From assembly GCA_032207245.1 (NCBI GenBank), contig CM063502.1, forward strand, positions 141,854,495 through 141,918,494: a stretch of 64,000 nucleotides of DNA, read 5' to 3'. A program made the position numbers and the translations under genes. Under the pieces are notes generated by a model. That model was not told where the DNA came from. It saw only the letters and a program-made list of their open reading frames with translations, and ran no database searches. Source of the stretch: Pardosa pseudoannulata. Lineage: Eukaryota; Arthropoda; Arachnida; Araneae; Lycosidae. Below, piece after piece: positions 1 to 10,644 of this stretch. Position 1 is the first letter of the stretch. Every line of letters starts with the position of its first letter.

Positions 1-287
1 GTTCAGCATAATGCCTCCCCAGACAAGAACTCCAGGACCACCATAAAGGTGTCTATCTTTGATGTTTATGATAAAACCGGGTCCCCACCTGTCTCCAAAT
101 CAAAATACGTTGAGAATCGCTTCTGGTACTGAACCGACTCTCATCCATAAAGAGGACACGACTCCATTGATCAGTTGTCCAGTTTTTGTGATCTCTGCAC
201 CACTGTAAACGGTGGCGTCGGTGGCCAACTTTGAACGGGAGGCAGCTTTCAATATGGCTCCCTTTGTGAAGGCGTCTGGCCAAAGTA
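1..287 (-). pseudogene. Tc1-like transposase, central fragment (inverted)
   Basis: Reading the minus strand, this encodes the middle of a Tc1 transposase: the HRRHRLQWCRDHKNWT stretch that precedes the catalytic core, then FMDESRF, whose Asp (codon near 143-145) is the first member of the DDE/D triad, then after a stop (53-55) and a frame change the GGPGVLVWGGIM block that runs off the window start. The family cuts and pastes DNA at TA sites. The frame change and stop make it non-functional as it stands. It abuts an oppositely oriented C-terminal fragment (next entry), so the original element has been inverted internally or two copies were joined. The exact junction, near 284-290, is uncertain. 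Confidence 0.85.
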
Positions 288-640
288 ATGCGGACAATGC
301 ACAGCCACATCGGACTCTTGCTGTTGAAGAGCTACTGGAAAGTGAAGATATCACTCGAATGGATTGGCCAGCGTACTCCCCTGATTTAAATCCCATCGAA
401 CATGTGAGGGATACTTTGGGGAGAAGCATTGCAGCACGCTTACATCTCCGGAGAACACCCAACAAATCCAAAAGATGCTGATTGTGGAATGGGCACTCCT
501 ACTGCAAGAAATGTTGGACCAGCTGGTTCTGAGTATGCTGAGACGGCACGAAGCAACCATTGAAGTTAGGGGAGGGCATATCCATCCCATATTAAGGAAC
601 ATTTGCTTGTTGTTTTTCCTCTTGGATACACAATCATGAG
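288..640 (+). pseudogene. Tc1-like transposase, C-terminal fragment
   Basis: The plus strand encodes the C-terminal part of a Tc1 transposase: DNAQPHR holds the second catalytic Asp (normally DNARPH), and YSPDLNPIEHV holds the final acidic catalytic residue of the Tc1 DDE core. A one-base deletion near 443-449 ends the frame at 479-481. In the shifted frame the normal C-terminus continues (MLIVEWALLLQEML, then RGGHIHP) to about 600. The start overlaps the oppositely oriented fragment on the left. A terminal inverted repeat could not be identified. Confidence 0.85.
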
Positions 641-2608
641 TCACGATACTATGAGTTCAATAAAGCTTGTTTTTGTTTGATTCCATACCGTATGCATTGT
701 ATTCCTTTTTCAGCGCCGATGCTTTCGTCATCCTTTACGTACTTAATACTCTCCCTCCCTTCTGAATTTCATGTCTCTCAGATGATTTCTCATGGAGTTA
801 TGGCAAGAAACCCACCTGTTACTTAAGTTTTGCACACTAATGTAGTATGACTGTCGCAAACCTGGTAAGCTAGCCAAAAGAGAGAATTTTGAATTAAGCT
901 TGCCTAAACATTCAATCGAATTGACATTAAAGGGAATGAAAATTTTTGTGAGTCAACGGGCGTAATCATGGCCCGTAATTCTGTAGTTCCAAAGTAGTTA
1001 CATATAAAATACTACATATCCAATAAATGAATGACATTAAGGAAATAAAGTTTATCTCTTCTCAATAAGTAGCTGTTTAAAAATAAGGAAAAGAGAATGA
1101 ATTGGAACAATATGTGTAAACTTCTTTCTCACAAACTTATCTGAAATTTTAGGGTTATCCTAGAGAGGACATTAAATGTACTCTTTAAGTCTTCTAATAG
1201 CACATATATGAATTCCCGAATAAGCATCAATTTACTAAGCTCCATGTATTCGTGGCGCGAATCAATTTATTTTGGTCAGCAATGTTTCCGACGGTGTTTG
1301 TTATTTGCGGTAAAACTCCAAATGTTTCGATAAATTTTTCAAACATGCTAAATTTACACAAATCGTGATTTTAAAGTTCACTTACTATAGTTGTTAAATA
1401 TTTGAATGTTGCTCCACTTAATTATAATAATACTTCAAAATTTTTTCCTATGTCATTTAAGTGTATGTTTCCTGCATTTCAAACCGAGAACTGCAAAAGT
1501 TTCTAGTTAGTTTATATAGCATGATATTTCGCCTTATTAAAGTTTTCCTTTTATGTTCTCTTTTTTTTTTTCTGACATATATATGCAGTTTTTGTATTCT
1601 ACTTAATAAATTAGTAATATCTGTGCTCAGTAGCAATCGCTTTCACACATGCAATGAAATATAAATAGTGTCATGTTTAGAGCTGTGTTTACAATTCTTC
1701 ATTTAACCGTCTGCTATATGATGAGTGGACAGGCAGTTTTAATTACTTTAATCCGGGGGTTAGAATTTCACTGTTGACATGATTATTTGTAGCCATTGTA
1801 AATTATCTATAAGCACAAATTCCAATTTAAATATTTCTCATTGATAAGAATTATCTTTAGCACTCCATACGTAACTCCAATTATTTTAGCTTCTGTTGAT
1901 CTGATCTGGTTAGTACAGTACATAGCTTTCCCTCCTTCTGCCTAATTGTTTTGGGATGAATGCAGGCACAGCTTTTAATTCTTATGTCTACATCATTGGT
2001 CACCATTATGCTGGATTCACAAGTAAAATGTAGTAATTTGTTTGGTGAATGCAATATAGTATGACCCATTCTGTACAATTTAACAATTATTTTATTTGTA
2101 TTGTCTGTGTCATGCATGTGGTTTCAATTCTACTGTTTAAACTTATTTGAAAAAGGAAAGAGACCCTCCCCAACATATGAGAGATTGCACATAAATTGAG
2201 TTTAATATAGAAAGCAATATAGAGTACAATTTTGAGTTTCCTATGTAATTGCACACCTGTATTTTACAAAACTACAATGTGAGATTTTGGAAGCATATAT
2301 AACCCCCATTAAATTATGGTATTTAAATAGGAATTTTTTATTAGATAATTAGATATTTTTGTATAAATTGTAGTGCAATATAACAATTATTATACATAGT
2401 AGTATTCTGCAGTATATGAAAATACTTGTAGGCCAAGTAATTTGGTACATTTTAACAAAATTTTGTAAAACTAAGTTTTTAACTATTTTACAAAACTAAT
2501 TATACTTTACATTGCTTTTGATTTTCTTTTAGTTTCATTATAATTTATACATGCCTTGCCAAGCTTTTCTTGTGATTAAAGGCTTTTTATAAATGGGGGT
2601 TTAGCTTC
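641..2608. other. AT-rich non-coding sequence
   Basis: Short open frames only, no recognisable domain, RNA gene or repeat structure on either strand. The first hundred bases may still be the untranslated 3' end of the Tc1 element. Confidence 0.5.
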
Positions 2609-3073
2609 TTAACTCCTTGGTATACAATCTGGGACACATGAGTAATTTTGTATGTCAATGTATATTCTGACGTGCCCTACGTGTCAAGAACTGTCTGGCA
2701 AAAACTGTGCAGCATAATATTAAATCAGTTATTTATTTAACTCATACTTCGATTCTGTTTTGATTAAAATGTTCAAGATGTCATGTGACCTTAAAATATA
2801 ATATAAGAAGTGAAACAACATAGAAGTGGACAAAATGTTAGTTCCTCTACCTATTCATAAATCCTTTGAAAAGTTTCATACTTTACTGAAATATGAATTT
2901 ATTTCATAGTATTACTCATTGTCCATTGACATCATGTATTAACCTCATTAAATATTACATAATGCAAATTTCAAAATGTTCTGTTTTTAATCTTATATAA
3001 CTTTTGGGTTGATCATAATTAAATGTTTTTAGGGTGCATCAAATTCCATTTTATTTGTATATCAAAGAGTTAA
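2609..3073. mobile_element. Putative piggyBac-type MITE (TTAA ends)
   Basis: A 457-bp segment (2613-3069) is bounded by TTAA on both sides (2609-2612 and 3070-3073). Its ends are inverted repeats: the left starts CTCCTTGGTATACAA and the right, read on the minus strand, CTCTTTGATATACAA, 13 of 15 identical. TTAA duplication is the signature of the piggyBac superfamily. The inside has no coding capacity, so it would be a non-autonomous element. TTAA is common in AT-rich DNA; the 15-bp inverted repeat is the stronger part of the evidence. Confidence 0.55.
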
Positions 3074-4506
3074 GCCCATTGAAAATTATCAAATATTGTT
3101 TAACAATTGAATCAAAATAAAAGTGTTTATTATTAGTGCAATTTCATTCTCGCTGTATCTGGTATCACTTCAAATACTAATTCAGAACTTTTTTTTTTTT
3201 TTTTTATAAAGTTGCCAGTTGAGGGACAAGAGTTAAGTTTTTCTTCTTATTAACTAGAATAAAATTAATTTATACTATTTTAGATTAAGGCATATAATTT
3301 ATAATATATTGTTATCTAACAATGAAAATTATATTATGAATATTGATAATTATCAAAATATTTCTAGATATTCTTTTATTAATAGTATTTCGTAAAACAA
3401 AAATGTGAAAATATCCTCTACCTGTAATTTGAACCCATCCGAAAATATTTTCTTGATATGCCCTTTGATTTTGGTATCCAGTTTTCAAAATAATTCTTTA
3501 GGGAAAAACAAAAGTTATTATGTAATTTTATTATAGCACTATTGAGGGAGAACATAAGGCCAAATTTTATGCTTCATAGTATATTCTGATCAATTGTAAT
3601 GCTTGTGCCATATCTGTATAGATTTGTGATAAAGTGTATACACCAAACTGAACATGATTATTTTGGGTCAAGATAAAGATACCAGAGCAGCAGCATTTTG
3701 GAAATATTTATTTCAGGAACTAGTTTCACCTCATATAATATAGTACTTGAACTGCTTTGTACTGTATGAAGATCTAAAATTAAATGGAGATACAAAACAG
3801 TGAAATTTATATATTAAATATGAAATTTTGTGTTGCAGTTATGTAACAATTGTCCATTTTTGGTCTACTTACCATTTTGCGAGATGTATGTATTAAATTT
3901 AGCAATGATTAGTGATTTTAAAGAGTGCTGTTTAAAATAGTATCTTAGTATAATAATGTGGACCACTTTGTCTGTGAGGAATATTTAAGGAACTAAATAT
4001 ATTAAATCAATTCAGTGGCATATTTTGTAGATAAAATGTGTTAAAATAAATTGTTCCAATCAAATTAAAGTTGAATTATACTGTAAATAAAAATAACAAT
4101 CTGCTTTTAAAAATGTAATGTTAATGCATTTTTACATAAGAGGATAAACTTCTAAGCATTTTCTTATAGCTCAGTATTATCTATTCATCTATATTTGATT
4201 TAGATATTTATTAAAATATTAAGTTAGGGTTGTTTTTGTAGTTTCTTTGCTTTTATACATAATACAAGTACAAAATGATTTGAAGGTCTCATTGAATAAA
4301 GAATTACTTAAACTTAGCTCCTCAGTGTAACAACCCTAATGGGGGTCATTGCCTAGCTAATCTCCAGTTTTCAGACCATGAGGCCCTGGAATGTAAAACA
4401 TATGACAATTTCTAGGGTTAACCTTTGAGGAACCCTCCAGTGTTAAGTTCCCAAGCATGCTTGGCTCTTTACCCATTGGAGGGAAAAAAGGCTGAAACCA
4501 AATAGA
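3074..4506. other. AT-rich non-coding sequence
   Basis: No gene or structured repeat recognised apart from a poly-T run at about 3190-3206 and scattered TTAA sites, for example in the moderately GC-richer stretch 4320-4500. Confidence 0.5.
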
Positions 4507-4826
4507 TTAACCCACTGAACGGACGCGTCGACGGGGGTTCGACAGCGAATTCCTGTTCGAAAACGGACCTGTCGACTCCTTCTCGTTCGCACTCGTATAA
4601 CACACTTTTGAGGAAAAAAAAATATTGCAAAGCGATAATAAATGAAAGAAACTAATTTTGCGTAACGGAACTCCTTTACCTTTCAGGGAAAATAACTTAA
4701 AAGTAGCCTGACAACTTTTAAACCAGCAACTCTAGTATGGTACGGTAAGTTCCGTCTGGAATTTACGAAAAGGGTGACTGTTTTGAAATTGAAAAAGGTA
4801 GGGAGGGAGGTCGGTGGATGGGTTAA
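4507..4826. mobile_element. Possible TTAA-flanked element end or short MITE
   Basis: At 4511 the sequence changes abruptly from AT-rich to GC-rich (CCCACTGAACGGACGCGTCG) immediately after TTAA, followed by short inverted motifs (GTTCGACAG / CTGTTCGAA and two GTCGAC sites). This resembles the subterminal region of piggyBac elements. A TTAA at 4823-4826 is preceded by GGTGGATGGG, only weakly complementary to the left end, so the right boundary is doubtful. It may be a solitary terminus of a truncated element. Confidence 0.35.
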
Positions 4827-5077
4827 ATAAAACTTTGTCATACTCAAATTATTAGTTATGAACATACAAGTAATCACTACATGTTTTTTAGTGTTCTTTG
4901 AAAAAAGTTAAATATTTTAAAATGAATATATTCTATTATAATTTTCTTATGAATGTTTATATATATAATTTTATTTAAAAAAAAATTCTTTGAAAAATCT
5001 TTAAACATGTGTATACATTTATATTTTAAATTGCTGTTCTTCATAATTTACATGACTTTTATTTATAACTTTTCAGG

Positions 5078-5220
5078 GGTTTGGTTTGGAGTTCTACATT
5101 CAAGTTTTTATAACACAGGGGCTTAACTATACCTACTGCTTAAAGGTGATTTTGAACAGCTACAGACATTCATGCCAACAGTGGGATTTGAACCCACATA
5201 TTCAATTTGCCCAAATCATT
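5078..5220 (-). repeat. tRNA-derived SINE, minus strand
   Basis: On the minus strand this carries a near-perfect RNA polymerase III B box (GGGTTCAAATCCCAC), then the family's body with GGCATGAATG, TTTAAGCAGTAGG and the CTCCAAACCAAACC tail. The order matches the best-preserved copy at 33,671. The A-box half is eroded. Diverged, inactive copy. Confidence 0.75.
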
Positions 5221-5222
5221 TA

Positions 5223-6011
5223 GAGGAAAATACTAATGATAGAATGTCTTCCACTACTTCATTTTGTACTCTCACTGTTTCTGAATCACCTTTGTTCATT
5301 AAAATGTGTAAGTATATAATTATATATATTTAATTCATCTGTATAAAAATTCTAAATTTTATTTTAATCAGATTCTAATGTAGTATAAATTTTGTTGATG
5401 GCTGTTTAAGTTTTGTGAATTTTATGTATATTTAATGAGACCTGCTTAAAACATTCTGTTTCTATGGTACCAATTTTTACTTTATATTAATAATTATAAA
5501 TTTACCTATTTGAAACATTATGGACTTAAACATTTTCTTACTTAAGAATTGTATGCTTTTAACCTCACTTTCAATTTTATGAAATTTAATTTGTAAGTAA
5601 ATAGAAATAGGATTTCCTATTTCCAAAAGAGAGATCATAAAAAGAGAGGAGAAACACACCAGGGGGAACTTGTCCATGGAATTTTGACAGTAAAAAAGAA
5701 ACAATATATCAGCTTTGGATGGTCCTAAGTTTGTAGTCTGAGACATCTTTGCAGACCATAAAACTTTCAGGAAAGAAGGTCCTTTCTAGTTTAAACTAAT
5801 CCTTCCATCATGTTTTATGAGGTGGTAAGTAACAAGAAACTTCTCATTCATGAATACATATACAAAAGTACACATTTTAATACTAAAAAAACCCTTTTTG
5901 TTTTGTTATCTCCAGTCACATTCATTTTAATTATTTGAGTTTGAGTGTCATTATTACAGGCTCGAATTAGTTGGAGATCCAGTTTAGATCATTTTAGAGC
6001 ATTTACCTGTT
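5223..6011. other. AT-rich non-coding sequence
   Basis: No supported gene. A minus-strand open frame of 89 codons (5477-5746) has no recognisable domain and biased AT-rich composition. Confidence 0.45.
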
Positions 6012-6201
6012 TTAACCCTTTGCTATTTTAACCTGGAAATGTACAGAAATGTTTTGGAACATTATTTAAATTGTCAGAAAGTTCCCAAAACATATTTGCT
6101 GAGGCAAAGTTTTATTTTTTTCTGTTAATTTTTGGCTTTAGATTTCCTAGAGACTGGTTTAAATTAAATAATATTTTAAACATATCTACTCAAAGAGTTA
6201 A
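6012..6201. mobile_element. Possible short TTAA-flanked MITE
   Basis: TTAA at 6012-6015 followed by CCCTTTGC, and CAAAGAG before TTAA at 6198-6201. The inverted match is only CYCTTTG, so the call rests on a short repeat plus the TTAA pair and could be chance. Confidence 0.3.
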
Positions 6202-6480
6202 GTATGAGGTTTATCTGTTGACCAGAAACCGAAAAAGAAATAGAAAATAATTCCCACTTAGTTGGCATTCAGATAGTAAAACAGTCTTCCTACTTCATTT
6301 TGTACTCTTATTGTTTCTAAATCACCTTTGTTCATCAAAATATAAGTATATAATCATGTATATTTAATTCATTTAGTTATTAGCTTAATGGCAATGCTTA
6401 ATAGCTTTGCTGTTAAATGAGAGGTTATATTCAAATGGAGTCAGGATCAGCAACCATCTACATATATGTATACACAGACA

Positions 6481-7335
6481 AGATATGGCAATTAAAAAAA
6501 GAACTGATGAAAACGTTAAAAAAATTAATGAAATCATGCATGAAAAGTAATGTTTGAGTGTTCAGATAATGTTAGATATTACAAACATTGATACAGAGAC
6601 GACAAGAAAAATTTTGTCCAAGTATTTATGTATGATGAAAGTTTGCATAAACCTTTTACCAAAACACCTGATATGCGAGCAAGAAATTAACAGGAAAAAA
6701 CATTTGCTTTGACATCATAACTCCACAGAAGATCCTGAACTGAATGAAAAAGGTCATTGCATTTATTAAAACATTGATTTTTCAGTACAACCCTGAAACT
6801 AAACTATAATCCTTGCATTGAAAAACCTTCACATCACCAAAAGCCAAAAAGGCTCAAATGAGCAAGTCAAAAATAAAAATGATTCTTATTGTTTTTGAAT
6901 ACTAATGGTATCATCATGATTGAATGTGTATCTCAAGGCTGACTGGTGACAGCAGAAATACATTACGGTCCTGAAAAAGCAAGGAAGAAAAGGCCATATC
7001 TATGGAGCAATGACATATGAATCTTGCAACAAGACAATGTCCTGGCAAACATTGTGCTTTCTGTAAAACAGTTCTTGGTGGACAAACTCATTATTATGCT
7101 TAAGCATTCATCGTACTCACCAGATCTCACACATGTGACTTCTACTTGTTTCTAAAAGTGAAAAATGCATTAAAGGGAACACATTTTCAGTCTACAGAGG
7201 AGGTGAAAGCAAAAATGGCAAACTTACTGAAGGTGACACCTAATGACCTGCAGCACTGCTTTGAACAGTGGGAAAATTCATATGCAGCTATGTATTGATA
7301 GGAAAGGGGAGTATGTTGAAGGTAAAGATATTTGA
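6481..7335 (+). pseudogene. mariner transposase relic
   Basis: Several frames together spell a mariner-family transposase in the right order. First comes RTDENVKKINEI (end of the helix-turn-helix linker), then KNEKGH / DPELN text around the first catalytic region and a YNPETK-like motif near 6783. Next come KAKKAQMSKSK, a block matching the ITVLKKQGRKGHIYG section, and FSVYRGGESKNGK / HFQSTEEVKAKMANLL. The end is CFEQW followed by CIDRKGEYVEG with a stop at 7333-7335. The N-terminal DNA-binding domain is not recognisable, and stops and frameshifts are numerous. Family assignment is firm from the C-terminal wording; subfamily (irritans-like) is a guess. Confidence 0.8.
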
Positions 7336-7747
7336 ATAATGTTTTCAATAAAGCTAAATTTTAAGATTAGTCTGGTTAAGTAGAAAAGTGATTATTAGTA
7401 AAACTTCTTAATAAGGTAAATTTATTGTTACAGATACATAAAAATGAAATAGAGGTCAAATAGGATGTCTGAAGAAGTATAACATCTTAAATTTGGAACT
7501 TCTTAAGCAGGCTCCACTGTTAAGTTTTTGTTAAAAAAAAAAAAAAACCTTAAATGAAATTACTACTATAACTAATATTTTTAAGAACATATAAAAAATT
7601 GACTTAAGCTATTTATTATATAGTGTGTTATATTGTAGTATATATTACTTGAAATTGTTTAAAAGTCTTACTGGAGCCTAAGTGGCTCATAAGACAGCAT
7701 TCATCTCCATTTCTGTAACTGTGGGGGGGGGTCTAAGATATCTGATG

Positions 7748-7917
7748 CTATATGTGTTAGGTACTGCTATTTGGTGCCAGAGTTCATAGGTTTGAATCCC
7801 ACTGCTGGTATGGATGTTTGTAACCATTCAGAATTGGCTTCAAGCAGTAGATTCCAGTCTCATTAGCCCTTGTGTTAAAAAAAAGTAGACTAAAGTGCTC
7901 CAACCTGCAAACCAAAG
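7748..7917 (+). repeat. tRNA-derived SINE
   Basis: Contains GGTTTGAATCCCAC (B box), then GGTATGGATGTTTGTAACCA, TTCAAGCAGTAG, CTCATTAGCCC and an AGTAGACTAAAGTGCTCC tail, all in the same order as the copy at 33,671. The A box is degraded. Confidence 0.75.
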
Positions 7918-9296
7918 GTATCAAACTACCAGAATGGGAAACTAGTCCAATGCTAGATGTTACAGCTTACTTACAAAGCATTTTTCATCTTCCCTGGAGG
8001 AATAAAGAGCTGAATTTATCCAAATTTAATGTATCAGGAATTTACCCTGGTCTAATAGATTTGGTTTGAATAGATTGGTTAGAATATGTTTGTATATATT
8101 CTAACCAATGCTAATGAGCTATTAAATTAATTATAAACTTAAAATATTTTCAATATGAACATTTCATGAATCTTTTAGTATATGTAACAGAATCATGGTA
8201 TAGTACATTAACCTGCATTACACTCTTTACTCAGAGTACTTTTACTCTTTATAGACTCTGGTCTTGCATTTACTTTTTCATTTTTTTATCAGTTTTACAA
8301 CAGCATATATAACACTTTCTGGTTGAGGTTGCTGTATTTTTTTTCAGTTTGTGAAATATGCTCAGTTAAGTAATGACTTGTAAGTTGCATAAAGTTTAGG
8401 CTTGGTTACCCTGGCTCTTGTGAAATGTGTCTTATTTTTTGTAATTATTCCTTCTACAATTAAATTGAGATTCTGTATTTAATATTTTACCTCTGTCTGC
8501 TAATTTATACATAGTAAACAAATGGAATTTTTAGCATGTTTTCTTGTAATAGGATACTAGGTAGGATATTGTTTAACTTTTATCTATACCATCTGTAGTG
8601 TTGTTATATTCTTCAATTACTTTAAGTTTAATTTTCTTTTGCTTCTTCCAGTCTTTAACTTCAGTCATATTGGTGGTATGGACTAAAGAAAATTTTTTTT
8701 CTTATCATGTCATTTGATTGCAGTTACCTTTCTATGTTGAAAAGCAAAAACTTCATATTTCTTAATTTTTGTCTTAAATTTAGGAGGTAACTCTTTCCAG
8801 AAAATAATAATTAGTGTAATAGTTAATGGTAATTAGAGAATATCCTTTTCCTAAAAGCAGTTTCATCAGTGTCATAATTACCATAGCAGACATACCAAGA
8901 TGTTTGCAGTCTCTATCAGACTTTGTACCCTTTCCTGTCTATATAATACTGTTAATACTTGAACCACAAAAGGAGTCCAAAACACTATTTTGGGTTTTCT
9001 TAACACATTTTTTTTTCAGATAGTAATAACAAAAATAATACTCATCAAAATATATTTTCAAAATTTATCCTCAGAAATATTTTTATAAAAATTTATATTA
9101 TTTCTGTTATTTCTATCTAGAAAGAGTAAATCGAGATAAAATAGTTTTTGTGCCAAAATGACCTCTCTTGTGATTCTAGTGTTAAAATGTCTTATCTTAC
9201 TCTCACTTAACATAAATGCTTTTATCCCAAGACATGATCCTTTTAGTGGCATGTACTGAATCTATCCAAATTGTCTCTTCTATAACATGAAACAAG
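7918..9296. other. AT-rich non-coding sequence
   Basis: No gene, RNA or repeat recognised. Two 65-codon frames lack any domain. Confidence 0.45.
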
Positions 9297-9365
9297 CTGT
9301 GGTAGCTCAGTCAGCAAAGGCAACATTCTTGAAACTGATAGGTTTGGGTTCATAACTTGAGCCAA
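9297..9365 (+). repeat. Weak tRNA-like (SINE-head) segment
   Basis: GTGGTAGCTCAGTCAGCAAAGG looks like a tRNA A-box/D-arm and GGTTTGGGTTCATA like a B box, about 35 bases apart as in tRNA-derived SINEs. The acceptor ends do not pair, so it is not a tRNA gene. The body differs from the main SINE family of the window, so this would be another family. Confidence 0.35.
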
Positions 9366-10050
9366 ACTAAGATACGCTGTGTTTGTTAAAGGTGACTGGG
9401 GTATGTAAAATATGTTTGTGGTCACAATGTCCTCCAAGTTCTGAATCTATACTTCTGGGGGTGGCAGGCCAAGTTTATGGGTCTTTTGCTTGGTCCCTGC
9501 TTCAAAATTACAAGGAGTAAGCAAAGTCGTTCTTTCACCTTAGTGGTATTCATTAAAATGAAAAGGGCACTCCTTTGCCTTAATACAAGTAGCGTATGGC
9601 TTAATCATGCTTGGTATGTCAAAATGACATCAGAAACAACAACATGAAAATTTCTTCTACCCTGATATCATTATTGGAGATGTACAATGAAAAATATTTT
9701 TTTAAAGAAAAATTTAAAAAACTAGCCAAATTTTTATGAAGTTTTGCATTACAATAAGTTTCTAAATCAATTTCTTTCTTGTTTACAAAATGTAAATATT
9801 TCCTTAGAATTTGATACCTGTCATATCATTGTGTTGTGCAAGAATGGAGTATTGAGGCATGTCTCTTTTGACCAAAACATATCTACATTAAATTTCTGAA
9901 CAATGTACTGTATATATGCAAGAAATACTTTGATTTCATTGTCATTTGTTAAACCCATCTTTTTGATAAACTTTTTTGTTTTAAGATTTTGCTTTGAATG
10001 CATTAATGGCCATACTGTCTAGTTTCTGTGACAACAGTGTGTGTCAATTT

Positions 10051-10087
<37 letters not shown>

Positions 10088-10498
10088 CAAAGTACTGATT
10101 TTCTTGTGCGAAATTAGATGTCACTTATTGCATCTATCTGTGGAATTCTTAGAAGGGCAAGAAAAAGGTTATCTAAACACATTTTTGCCTAAATTTTACA
10201 TGATAGAAGAAAATTAGCATCATCACTTTTAGGATATTCATCACTGGATAAATCACTTTTTACATCTAAAATACTAGATTGTATTCTTTTTCTTCTGAAA
10301 TCGGACATTTCAAAGCACAACCCCAAAAAATTTTTTTTAAATTATAACTAATGGCAAATTTACTGTATGAAAAAAAAAAGGAAAAAAAGCCAATTGGTAA
10401 ACTACTCGGAATGAGAAATTTTACAGCTAATCCCACCAACCTGTGAAATAAATGTGAAAATAGTATTGTTATATGTTATTGTAATAGTGAATTATAAG
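9366..10498. other. Non-coding sequence with a poly-A tract
   Basis: Nothing coding recognised. A pure run of about 28 A at 10,057-10,084 could be the tail of an old retroposed sequence, but no recognisable body precedes it. Confidence 0.45.
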
Positions 10499-10644
10499 TC
10501 ATACGGATGATGTAGCTTAAGTGTCAGAATCTATTTTTAGTTATGCAACCAGACAGAATCCACAGGGGAACATGTGCTAGGGTTATTAGAAAGGAATGCC
10601 AGAAAGATAGAATCAGAACCAAAGGTGAAAAAAATATCATTACA
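10499..10644 (+). repeat. Dispersed repeat, copy 1 (pair with 13,009)
   Basis: About 140 bases starting GGATGATGTAGCTTAAG and containing CAGAATCTATTTTTAGTTAT, GGGTTATTAGAAAGGAATGCC and GAAAGATAGAAT recur at 13,009-13,161 in the same orientation with moderate divergence. No coding potential. Family unknown. Confidence 0.75.

Noticed and set aside
2609..3236. Alternative right end of the MITE at TTAA 3,233-3,236
   Set aside because: The end there (GAGGGACAAGAG) matches the left end far worse than the one at 3,069.
9297..9365. Functional tRNA gene
   Set aside because: The acceptor stem does not pair and the arm lengths are wrong; at best a SINE head.
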